Positions 51,746 to 59,487 of a DNA stretch of 64,000 nt are shown here, piece after piece. The notes below the pieces were generated by a model. That model had not been told where the DNA came from and did not search any database. It saw nothing but the letters and a program-made list of their open reading frames with translations. Source of the DNA: Ureibacillus thermophilus (lineage in GTDB: Bacteria > Bacillota > Bacilli > Bacillales_A > Planococcaceae); the NCBI RefSeq assembly GCF_042657185.1, contig NZ_JBHSNN010000021.1, one strand, 5' to 3'. Positions within the stretch are counted from its first letter, which is position 1. The number at the start of each line of letters is the position of its first letter. Position numbers and translations under genes: made by a program.

Positions 51746-51758
51746 GGAGAGAAATTGA

Positions 51759-52520
51759 ATGCGTAAACCAATCATTGCTGCCAATTGGAAAATGTATAAA
51801 ACCTTTGATGAAGCAGTGGAGTTTGTTGAGGCAATTAAAGACAAAATTCCGCCAGTGGAGAAAGTGGATGCAGTTGTTTGCGCCCCTGCTTTATATTTGC
51901 CAACTCTAGTGGATATTGCAAAAGAAACGGATTTGGCAATTGGTGCACAAAATATGCATTATGAAGAAGAAGGCGCATTTACCGGCGAAATCAGCCCAAA
52001 ACAGCTTGAAGCAATCCAAGTGGACTATGTCATTATTGGTCATTCTGAGCGCCGTGAATACTTCAATGAAACCGATGAAGCGGTGAACAAAAAAGTAAAA
52101 GCGGCTTTATCCCATGGAATCGTTCCGATTGTTTGCTGTGGCGAAACGTTGGAAGAACGGGAAGCTGGCCAAACGGAAGAAAAAGTGGCAAACCAAGTGA
52201 AAAAAGCTTTAGCTGGTTTATCGGAAGAAGAAGTGCAGCATATTGTTATTGCCTATGAACCGATTTGGGCCATTGGAACGGGGAAAACAGCTACTAGCGA
52301 TGATGCGAATGCGGTTTGTGGCCATATTCGCAAAGTGGTGGGAGAACTATACGGAAAAGCGGCTGCTGAAACTATTCGCATTCAATATGGCGGCAGCGTA
52401 AAACCGGAAAATATTGAAGATTTATTGTCCAAAGAACAAATTGACGGCGCTCTTGTGGGCGGTGCTAGTTTACAAGTAGAATCTTATCTTAAATTATTGG
52501 AGGCGGGGGCAAATGCCTAG
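51759..52520 (+). CDS. tpiA: Triosephosphate isomerase
   Basis: Interconverts dihydroxyacetone phosphate and glyceraldehyde-3-phosphate. 253 residues; AANWKMYK (Lys), IIGHSERRE (catalytic His), AYEPIWAIGTGK (catalytic Glu) and GGSVKPEN. Overlaps gpmI by 8 nt. Confidence 0.98.
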   Translation: MRKPIIAANWKMYKTFDEAVEFVEAIKDKIPPVEKVDAVVCAPALYLPTLVDIAKETDLAIGAQNMHYEEEGAFTGEISPKQLEAIQVDYVIIGHSERREYFNETDEAVNKKVKAALSHGIVPIVCCGETLEEREAGQTEEKVANQVKKALAGLSEEEVQHIVIAYEPIWAIGTGKTATSDDANAVCGHIRKVVGELYGKAAAETIRIQYGGSVKPENIEDLLSKEQIDGALVGGASLQVESYLKLLEAGANA

Positions 52521-54039
52521 AAAGCCAGTTGCGTTAATTATCTTAGATGGCTTTGCATTACGTGATGAAACCTTTGGAAATGCAGTAGCACAAAGCAAAA
52601 AACCAAATTTTGATCGTTATTGGGAAACATATCCCCATGCGACACTTACTGCCTTTGGAGAAGCAGTAGGTCTCCCAGAAGGTCAAATGGGCAATTCTGA
52701 AGTAGGACATTTAAATATCGGTGCAGGACGCATTGTGTATCAAAGTTTAACAAGAATTAACAAATCTATTCGCGAAGGACAATTTTTCAAAAATGAAAAA
52801 TTGTTAGGGGCAATGAATCATGTGAAAAAACATCAATCCAAACTCCACATTATGGGACTGTTATCAGACGGTGGGGTACATAGCCACTATAATCATTTAT
52901 TTGCATTATTAAAAATGGCGAAACAAAACGGGGTTGAGGAAGTCTATGTCCACGGATTTTTAGATGGACGAGACGTTGGTCCAAAAACAGCCCTTGGATA
53001 TATTGAAGAAACAGAAAAGAAAATGGAAGAAATTGGTGTAGGGAAATTTGCTTCCATCCATGGCCGTTACTATGCTATGGACCGCGACAAACGTTGGCAG
53101 CGGGTGGAATTATCCTATAAAGCTCTTGTGGATGGGGAAGGAAAAACAGCTCCTTCTGCAAAAGTTGGCGTGGAAGAATCCTACAGCAATGATGTAACGG
53201 ATGAATTTGTGATTCCATTTGTAATCGTTGAAGATGGAAAACCGGTCGCAACAATTGATTCAAATGATGCAGTAATCCATTTCAACTTCCGTCCAGACCG
53301 GGCCATCCAGCTTTCTACTGTATTTACGAATGATCAATTTAACGGTTTTGAATTGTCTAATAAGCACCCTCAAAATTTAAAATTCGTCACATTTACTGAA
53401 TATAGCGAAGAAGTATTTGCAGATGTTGTGTTTGAAAATGAAGATTTAATTAATACTGTAGGGGAAGTCATCTCAAGACACGGTTTAACGCAATTACGTA
53501 TTGCTGAAACAGAAAAATACCCTCATGTTACATATTTCATGAGCGGCGGCAGAGAAGAGAAGTTTCCAGGTGAGGAAAGAATCTTAATTGCATCCCCAAA
53601 AGTAGCTACATATGATTTAAAACCTGAAATGAGTGCTTATGAAGTAACAGAGGCACTGCTTAATGAATTAGAAGCAGATAAATTCGATGCCATTATTTTA
53701 AATTACGCAAATCCTGACATGGTAGGACACAGCGGTATGTTAGAGCCGACAATTAAAGCAATCGAAGCAGTAGATGAATGCTTAGGCCGAGTTGTTGATA
53801 AAATTTTAGAACTTGGCGGCACTGCCATCATTACGGCAGACCATGGTAATTCCGATGAAGTGGTGACAATGGAAGGAAAACCAATGACGGCTCATACAAC
53901 GAATCCAGTGCCAGTTATCGTGACAAAACAAGGAATTACATTGAGGGAAAATGGAATTTTAGCTGATTTAGCTCCAACTATGTTAAAATTATTAAATATT
54001 GAACAACCTGCAGAAATGACAGGTCAACCACTTTTTTAA
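52513..54039 (+). CDS. gpmI: 2,3-bisphosphoglycerate-independent phosphoglycerate mutase
   Basis: Mn-dependent alkaline-phosphatase-fold mutase, 508 residues, active-site Ser62 in MGNSEVGHLNIGAG; metal ligands in LIILDGFALR and TADHGNSDEV. In spore formers this enzyme is sensitive to pH and Mn, which helps store 3-phosphoglycerate in the spore. Confidence 0.98.
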   Translation: MPRKPVALIILDGFALRDETFGNAVAQSKKPNFDRYWETYPHATLTAFGEAVGLPEGQMGNSEVGHLNIGAGRIVYQSLTRINKSIREGQFFKNEKLLGAMNHVKKHQSKLHIMGLLSDGGVHSHYNHLFALLKMAKQNGVEEVYVHGFLDGRDVGPKTALGYIEETEKKMEEIGVGKFASIHGRYYAMDRDKRWQRVELSYKALVDGEGKTAPSAKVGVEESYSNDVTDEFVIPFVIVEDGKPVATIDSNDAVIHFNFRPDRAIQLSTVFTNDQFNGFELSNKHPQNLKFVTFTEYSEEVFADVVFENEDLINTVGEVISRHGLTQLRIAETEKYPHVTYFMSGGREEKFPGEERILIASPKVATYDLKPEMSAYEVTEALLNELEADKFDAIILNYANPDMVGHSGMLEPTIKAIEAVDECLGRVVDKILELGGTAIITADHGNSDEVVTMEGKPMTAHTTNPVPVIVTKQGITLRENGILADLAPTMLKLLNIEQPAEMTGQPLF

Positions 54040-54071
54040 TAACTGAAAAATTAATATAGAGGAGAATGGAT

Positions 54072-55367
54072 ATGCCATTTATTACACAAATATACGCACG
54101 TGAAGTATTAGACTCTCGCGGTAACCCAACAGTAGAAGTAGAAGTGTTCACAGAATCAGGCGCCTTTGGACGGGCAATTGTTCCATCTGGTGCATCCACT
54201 GGTGAATATGAAGCAGTGGAATTGCGCGATGGCGACAAATCCCGCTATTTAGGAAAAGGTGTTCTAAAAGCAGTCGAAAATGTCAACACAATCATTGCAG
54301 AAGCATTAGAAGGCAACTATTCTGTGTTGGATCAAGTGGAAATTGATAAAGCATTAATCGAACTTGACGGCACTGAAAATAAAGGAAAACTTGGCGCAAA
54401 TGCCATTTTAGGTGTTTCCCTTGCTTGCGCCCATGCAGCAGCAAATTACCTTGATATTCCTTTATATCAATACCTTGGCGGCGTGAATGCAAAACAATTG
54501 CCTGTCCCAATGATGAACATTTTAAACGGTGGGGCACACGCAGATAATAACGTGGATATCCAAGAATTCATGATTATGCCTGTGGGAGCAGAATCTTTCC
54601 GCCATGCATTGCGCATGGGAGCAGAAATCTTCCATAACTTAAAAGCAGTATTGAAAGAAAAAGGATACAACACAGCTGTTGGTGACGAAGGTGGATTCGC
54701 GCCAAACTTAAAATCAAATGAAGAAGCCATCCAAGTGATTTTAGAAGCGATTGAACGCGCTGGCTATAAACCAGGAGAAGAAGTGCGCATTGCATTAGAC
54801 GTTGCATCTTCTGAGTTATACAACAAAGAAGATGGAAAATATCATTTAGCTGGTGAAGGCGTTGTTAAAACTTCTGAAGAAATGGTGGATTGGTACGAAG
54901 AATTAACTTCTAAATACCCAATCATTTCCATTGAAGACGGCTTAGATGAAAACGACTGGGAAGGCCATAAATTATTAACTGAACGCATCGGTCATCGTGT
55001 GCAGCTTGTAGGTGACGACTTATTCGTGACAAATACAAAACGGCTTGCTCGCGGAATTGAACAAGGCGTAGGCAATGCAATCTTGATTAAAGTAAACCAA
55101 ATTGGTACTTTAACAGAAACACTTGATGCGATTGAAATGGCAAAACGCGCTGGCTACACTGCCATCATCTCCCACCGCTCCGGTGAATCCGAAGACGCTA
55201 CAATTGCAGACATTGCTGTAGCGACAAACGCTGGCCAAATCAAAACAGGTGCTCCTTCTCGCACAGACCGCGTCGCGAAATACAATCAATTATTGCGCAT
55301 CGAAGACCAACTTGGCTCAACAGCACAATATCTTGGCATTAAGTCATTCTATAATTTGAAAAAATAA
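54072..55367 (+). CDS. eno: Enolase
   Basis: Dehydrates 2-phosphoglycerate to phosphoenolpyruvate. 431 residues; REVLDSRGNPTVEVEV, GDEGGFAPNL, SIEDGLDENDW and GDDLFVTN (Mg ligands), LIKVNQIGTLTET. ATG 54072 has GAGGAG seven nt upstream. Last gene of the glycolytic operon. Confidence 0.98.
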   Translation: MPFITQIYAREVLDSRGNPTVEVEVFTESGAFGRAIVPSGASTGEYEAVELRDGDKSRYLGKGVLKAVENVNTIIAEALEGNYSVLDQVEIDKALIELDGTENKGKLGANAILGVSLACAHAAANYLDIPLYQYLGGVNAKQLPVPMMNILNGGAHADNNVDIQEFMIMPVGAESFRHALRMGAEIFHNLKAVLKEKGYNTAVGDEGGFAPNLKSNEEAIQVILEAIERAGYKPGEEVRIALDVASSELYNKEDGKYHLAGEGVVKTSEEMVDWYEELTSKYPIISIEDGLDENDWEGHKLLTERIGHRVQLVGDDLFVTNTKRLARGIEQGVGNAILIKVNQIGTLTETLDAIEMAKRAGYTAIISHRSGESEDATIADIAVATNAGQIKTGAPSRTDRVAKYNQLLRIEDQLGSTAQYLGIKSFYNLKK

Positions 55368-55383
55368 CATGAATTGAACTGAA

Positions 55384-55417
55384 CCGAGCTTCCGAAAAGC
55401 GGAGGCTCGGGTTTTTT
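55384..55417 (+). terminator. eno terminator
   Basis: Stem CCGAGCTTCCG / CGGAGGCTCGG, loop AAAAG, then six T. Confidence 0.88.
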
Positions 55418-55444
55418 CATGGCAATGAGAGAATGGGAGAACTT

Positions 55445-56000
55445 CGGGGAAATAGTCAACCCCGAGAATTTTATTGCTAAAGGAAAAAACAGCTACGAGA
55501 GAGAACAGATAATAGTCAACTTCGAGGAGATAATAGTCAAAGTGGCTGCGATAATAGTCAATCTCGGGAATATAATAGCCAAAGGGAAAAAACAGCTACG
55601 AAAGAGAACAGATAATAGTCAACTTCGAGGAGATAATAGTCAAAGTGGCTGCGATAATAGTCAATCTTGGGAATATAATAGCCAAAGGGAAAAAACAGCT
55701 ACGAAAGAGAACGGATAATAGTCAACTTCGAGGAGATAATAGTCAAAGTGGCTGCGATAATAGTCAATCTTGGGAATATAATAGCCAAAAGGAAAAAACA
55801 GCTACGAGAGAGAACAGATAATAGTCAACTTCGAGGAGATAATAGTCAAAGTGGCTGCGATAATAGTCAATCTTGGGAATATAATAGCCAAAGGGAAAAA
55901 ACAGCTACGAGAGAGAACGGATAATAGTCAACTTTGAGGAGATAATAGTCAAAGTGGCTGCGATAATAGTCAAACTCGGGAACATAATAGCCAAAAGGTA
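55445..56000 (+). repeat. 103-bp tandem repeat array with internal 21-nt phasing
   Basis: Five 103-bp units (AATAGTC at 55511, 55614, 55717, 55820, 55923), preceded by a truncated unit at 55451. Within every unit AATAGTC/AATAGCC recurs at +0, +21, +42 and +63, then a 40-nt gap with AGGGAAAAAACAGCTACGA. Units are nearly identical. Frames through it encode only monotonous heptads (IIVNFEE, IIVKVAA) or DNSQ runs, and no ribosome site supports a gene. It lies between eno and the convergent NERD gene. Confidence 0.92.
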
Positions 56001-56070
56001 AGCATGCCTATTTAAAGAAGGCCATCTAGAACCCCTCAGACTCTAGATAGCCAAAATATACTTTCATATC

Positions 56071-57030
56071 CTAACGATTGAGAATATCTTCTGGAATAAT
56101 ATAATATCTTCCCTTTTTATTACCCACCGTTTTTAAATTTAGTCGAGACAATATTTTAGAAGATGCATACATTGATTCCACATGGAAAAACTCCCTAAAC
56201 TCTTGATTCGTAATCCGGTCGCTAATCAATAATCGATAATCATCTAACGCTCTTAGAAAAGCTTTTCTACTTTGAACGCCGCACTGCGGACAAGACCAAA
56301 TTCCTCTTTTGTAAGTCATGACCACACTATAATTGCAATTTTCGCAAAGCACTCCTTTTCGGATTCTCTCAACACTGATATTTAAATCAAAATCTCGTGC
56401 GACCACATTAGAAAGAAGATATTTCGCTAATTTATCCAATTGACTTGTAGTAAGTTTACTTTCGTGCCGAACAAGACATTTTTTGATAAATGAACGTAAC
56501 CCGCTCGCATGAAAAATTGGAGGAGATTTCGGAACATTTCCGATGATGGAAGAAGGATTTGCCATGACAACCGCTTTCTCAATTGGCAAGGAAATTTTTA
56601 ATTTCGATAAAATCCGTTGAAATAATTCTTCATGGCGATGCAATTGATCAAAAGGATTCGTTAAAATATCTTCTGTGCCTGTTGGACGAGTGCGAGTGAG
56701 TTGATGTTTCTGTTCATCATAATCAACTCGGCCAGAAATATTTTTCACTTCCAAAATTAACAAAAAGTGTTTCGTTAATAGAATCGTATCCACTTGATGA
56801 GAAAATCCAAATTCATTTTCAATTTCATAATTAAACAATAAGTAATGTTCATTCAAATACGGCATTTCAAACCATTCCCGGTCGACTCTGTGCTCACCCT
56901 CGTATCCATACTTTAGCCGTGTCAAATAATCTTGAAAATAGGAGAAGTCTCGATCATTTACATCTAATCTGCGCAAAAGAGCTTCGATAATGAGAATGCT
57001 TTTTGGAGTTTTTCGATCCAATAAAAGCAA
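56071..57030 (-). CDS. NERD-domain protein with zinc ribbon
   Basis: About 319 residues. NERD nuclease-related domain at about 45-160, with the QVDTILLTKHFLLILEVKN segment (D...ExK-like core). Then a helical region, a zinc ribbon (CENC ... CPQC, about 226-252) and a C-terminal helical tail. NERD proteins are predicted nucleases or DNA-processing factors; activity here is unproven. I chose TTG 57030, placed after AAAGGGGGTG, rather than ATG 57054, which has no ribosome site. Confidence 0.82.
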   Translation of the reverse strand: MLLLDRKTPKSILIIEALLRRLDVNDRDFSYFQDYLTRLKYGYEGEHRVDREWFEMPYLNEHYLLFNYEIENEFGFSHQVDTILLTKHFLLILEVKNISGRVDYDEQKHQLTRTRPTGTEDILTNPFDQLHRHEELFQRILSKLKISLPIEKAVVMANPSSIIGNVPKSPPIFHASGLRSFIKKCLVRHESKLTTSQLDKLAKYLLSNVVARDFDLNISVERIRKGVLCENCNYSVVMTYKRGIWSCPQCGVQSRKAFLRALDDYRLLISDRITNQEFREFFHVESMYASSKILSRLNLKTVGNKKGRYYIIPEDILNR

Positions 57031-57154
57031 CGTGTCACCCCCTTTATCCAACATAATAAAACCTGGATTATCAAAAAGGAATAAATCTCCTGAAACTTTT
57101 ATTTTGGACGGAAAATTGCTGTGAAAATAAAAATTTGCCTACCTTAAACTAGCC

Positions 57155-57186
57155 ATAAAAAAGCAAGATGACGAATCACCTTGCCT
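57155..57186 (-). terminator. Terminator of the symporter gene
   Basis: Minus-strand stem GCAAGGTGA / TCATCTTGC, loop TTCG, six T. Confidence 0.88.
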
Positions 57187-57206
57187 CCATACCAATATAG
57201 AACTGC

Positions 57207-58145
57207 TTATTCTTCCACTTTTCCAGCTTTCTTTGACCAATAGGTTGCAAGTATCGGTCCGGAAATATTGTGCCAGAAGCTGAAGATGGCACTTGGTACT
57301 GCAGAAATTGGATCAAAATGTGTTGCCGCTAAACTTGCACCTAATCCAGAATTTTGCATTCCCACTTCGATGGCAACAGCTTTTTTATCTTCATAATCCA
57401 TGCGGAAAATTTTCGCTGCTAAATATCCGATAGCGTAACCTAATCCGTTATGTAAAATTACGACAGCTAAAATTAATAACCCAGATTCGATAATTTTATC
57501 GCGGCTGCCGCTTACGACTGCTGCAACAATTAACACAATTGCAACAACCGAAATTGTTGGCAGAATATCGATGCTTTTTGCAACAACTGGTTTAAAGAAT
57601 ATTTGAGCAAGAATCCCTAAAATAATAGGAATTAAAACCACTTTTACGACAGACATAAACATGGCCATAAAAGATACTGGCAGCCATTCACTTGCTAAAA
57701 AATAAATTAATGCAGGTGTTACAATTGGAGCAAGCAACGTTGTAAATGACGTAATTGTTACAGATAATGCCGTATTCCCTTTCGCTAAAAATGTCATAAC
57801 GTTTGAAGCAGTACCGCCAGGACAACATCCAACTAAAATCACTCCGACAGCAATTTCAGGTGGAAGTTGGAAAGTTTTCGCTAATACAAAAGCAAGCAAC
57901 GGCATGATAGTAAATTGTGAAATGATTCCAAGAATAACTCCTTTAGGATGTTGCAAAACGAGTTTAAAATCATCTAATTTTAATGTCATCCCCATACCGA
58001 ACATGACAATTCCGAGAAGCGTCGTAATCCAAGGTGCAATCCATGTGAAATATTGTGGAACCCACATTGCGAGAGCAGCAGCTAATAATACCCAAAGTGC
58101 AAAGGTATCTCCTGCAAATTTTCCGATTTTTTGAAACGTATTCAT
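57207..58145 (-). CDS. Bile acid:sodium symporter family (BASS) transporter
   Basis: A 312-residue membrane protein with nine or ten helices. Family landmarks: FGMGMTLKLDDF, the crossover ILVGCCPGGTASNVMTFLAKGNTALSV and the second EVGMQNSGLGASLAATHF. Bacterial members import organic anions with sodium (e.g. keto acids or pantoate); the substrate here is unknown. ATG 58145 follows AAGAGGG. Confidence 0.9.
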   Translation of the reverse strand: MNTFQKIGKFAGDTFALWVLLAAALAMWVPQYFTWIAPWITTLLGIVMFGMGMTLKLDDFKLVLQHPKGVILGIISQFTIMPLLAFVLAKTFQLPPEIAVGVILVGCCPGGTASNVMTFLAKGNTALSVTITSFTTLLAPIVTPALIYFLASEWLPVSFMAMFMSVVKVVLIPIILGILAQIFFKPVVAKSIDILPTISVVAIVLIVAAVVSGSRDKIIESGLLILAVVILHNGLGYAIGYLAAKIFRMDYEDKKAVAIEVGMQNSGLGASLAATHFDPISAVPSAIFSFWHNISGPILATYWSKKAGKVEE

Positions 58146-58313
58146 TGAAACCCTCTTCTTTCTATTAAATTTGTGAGTGGAATTTATTTTATGAGAATAA
58201 TATAGAAAAATCAATAAATTTCTGAAAAAATAGAACTTTTAGAATGGAATGAATTATGAAAGCGTTTTAAAAATAACGGTTTTGATAAATATTTTTTCAA
58301 TTTTTTAACATTG

Positions 58314-58342
58314 TTGTAACGGAGAATCGTTTTTGATATACT
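58314..58342 (+). promoter_or_regulatory. secG promoter
   Basis: TTGTAA, a 17-nt spacer and TATACT, 44 nt upstream of the secG start. Confidence 0.6.
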
Positions 58343-58385
58343 AACTATTAGTGTGAAAGTACTGTTCGTTCAGGAGGTGGGACTA

Positions 58386-58613
58386 GTGCATACTGTATTA
58401 TTAGTATTATTAATTCTTGTATCTCTTGCTTTAATCACCGTAGTATTATTGCAATCTAGTAAAAGTGCGGGCTTATCAGGTGCCATCTCTGGTGGAGCTG
58501 AACAACTATTCGGTAAAACGAAAGCTAGAGGAATTGATTTAGTTTTACATAGAATGACAATTGTTCTTGCAGTATTATTTTTCATTTTAACTTTATTAAT
58601 TGTGAAATTTTAA
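58386..58613 (+). CDS. secG: Preprotein translocase subunit SecG
   Basis: A 75-residue membrane subunit of SecYEG with two helices flanking the conserved LLQSSKSAGLSGAISGGAEQLFGK loop. The GTG start is six nt after GGAGGTG; an upstream extension is not needed. Length and sequence closely follow B. subtilis SecG. Followed by est-rnr-smpB-ssrA, the usual order. Confidence 0.96.
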   Translation: MHTVLLVLLILVSLALITVVLLQSSKSAGLSGAISGGAEQLFGKTKARGIDLVLHRMTIVLAVLFFILTLLIVKF

Positions 58614-58625
58614 AATGGATAAAAT

Positions 58626-58656
58626 AAAAGTCTAACCGAGCATGGTTAGGCTTTTT
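58626..58656 (+). terminator. secG terminator
   Basis: Stem AGTCTAACC / GGTTAGGCT with loop GAGCAT, then TTTTTC. Confidence 0.85.
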
Positions 58657-58722
58657 CATTTATAATGGAGAGAGAAAATTTGCATCATCACGGAAATATT
58701 GGTTGCAAAATTGGAGGAAATT

Positions 58723-59469
58723 ATGCAGAAAAAAGAACATCAACCTTTCTTTTTCCCAGCAGGAAAGCGCGCGGTATTATTGCTGCACGGCTTTACTGGA
58801 AGTTCAGCCGACGTTCGAATACTCGGCCGTTTTCTCGAAAAAAAAGGTTATACTTGTTATGCTCCCCACTATCGAGGCCACGGTGTACCGCCAGAAGAGC
58901 TCATCCAAACCGGTCCGCAAGATTGGTGGGAAGATGTCGTTAAAGCTTATGAAACATTAAAAGAAAAAGGATATGAACAAATTGCAGTTGCCGGACTCTC
59001 TCTTGGCGGCGTTTTAGCATTAAAACTTGCCATGAACGTCCCTCTGAAAGGTGTCATTACGATGTGTTCTCCCATGACGATGAGAACAACGGACATGATG
59101 TTTCAAGGAGTTCTCAAATATGCGAGAGAGTATAAAAAATATGAAGAAAAAACGGAACAGCAAATCTATGAAGAAGTAGAAGCCATTCGCCAAAAAGGCA
59201 TGCCAAGTTTACAGGATTTGCAGCAATTTGTGCAAGAAGTCCGAAAAGATTTAGATTTAGTGTATGCACCAATTCTTGTCATTCAGTCAAGACATGATGA
59301 AATTATTGACCCGAATTCTGCGCATATTATTTATGAAAAGGTGGAATCTTTGAATAAAAAACTAGTATGGTTTGAAGAATCGGGGCATGTCATTACATTG
59401 GATAAAGAAAAACAAAAACTGCATGAAGAGGTTTTCGGATTTTTAGAAAGCCTGGATTGGGAAGGATAG
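58723..59469 (+). CDS. est: Carboxylesterase (Est30/YvaK type)
   Basis: Alpha/beta hydrolase of 248 residues close to the Geobacillus Est30 length. HGFTGSSAD oxyanion region, nucleophile Ser93 in GLSLGG, acid in QSRHDEIIDP and His in ESGHVITLDKE. Hydrolyses short-chain carboxylesters or monoacylglycerol-like substrates; physiological role unknown. ATG 58723 follows TTGGAGG. Confidence 0.93.
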   Translation: MQKKEHQPFFFPAGKRAVLLLHGFTGSSADVRILGRFLEKKGYTCYAPHYRGHGVPPEELIQTGPQDWWEDVVKAYETLKEKGYEQIAVAGLSLGGVLALKLAMNVPLKGVITMCSPMTMRTTDMMFQGVLKYAREYKKYEEKTEQQIYEEVEAIRQKGMPSLQDLQQFVQEVRKDLDLVYAPILVIQSRHDEIIDPNSAHIIYEKVESLNKKLVWFEESGHVITLDKEKQKLHEEVFGFLESLDWEG

Positions 59470-59487
59470 AAAAAAGGAGGGAATGTG

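Noticed and set aside
55445..56000. CRISPR array
   Set aside because: Repeat units differ from CRISPR: the spacers between motifs are themselves repeated every 103 bp, the motif is only 7-11 nt, and there are no cas genes.
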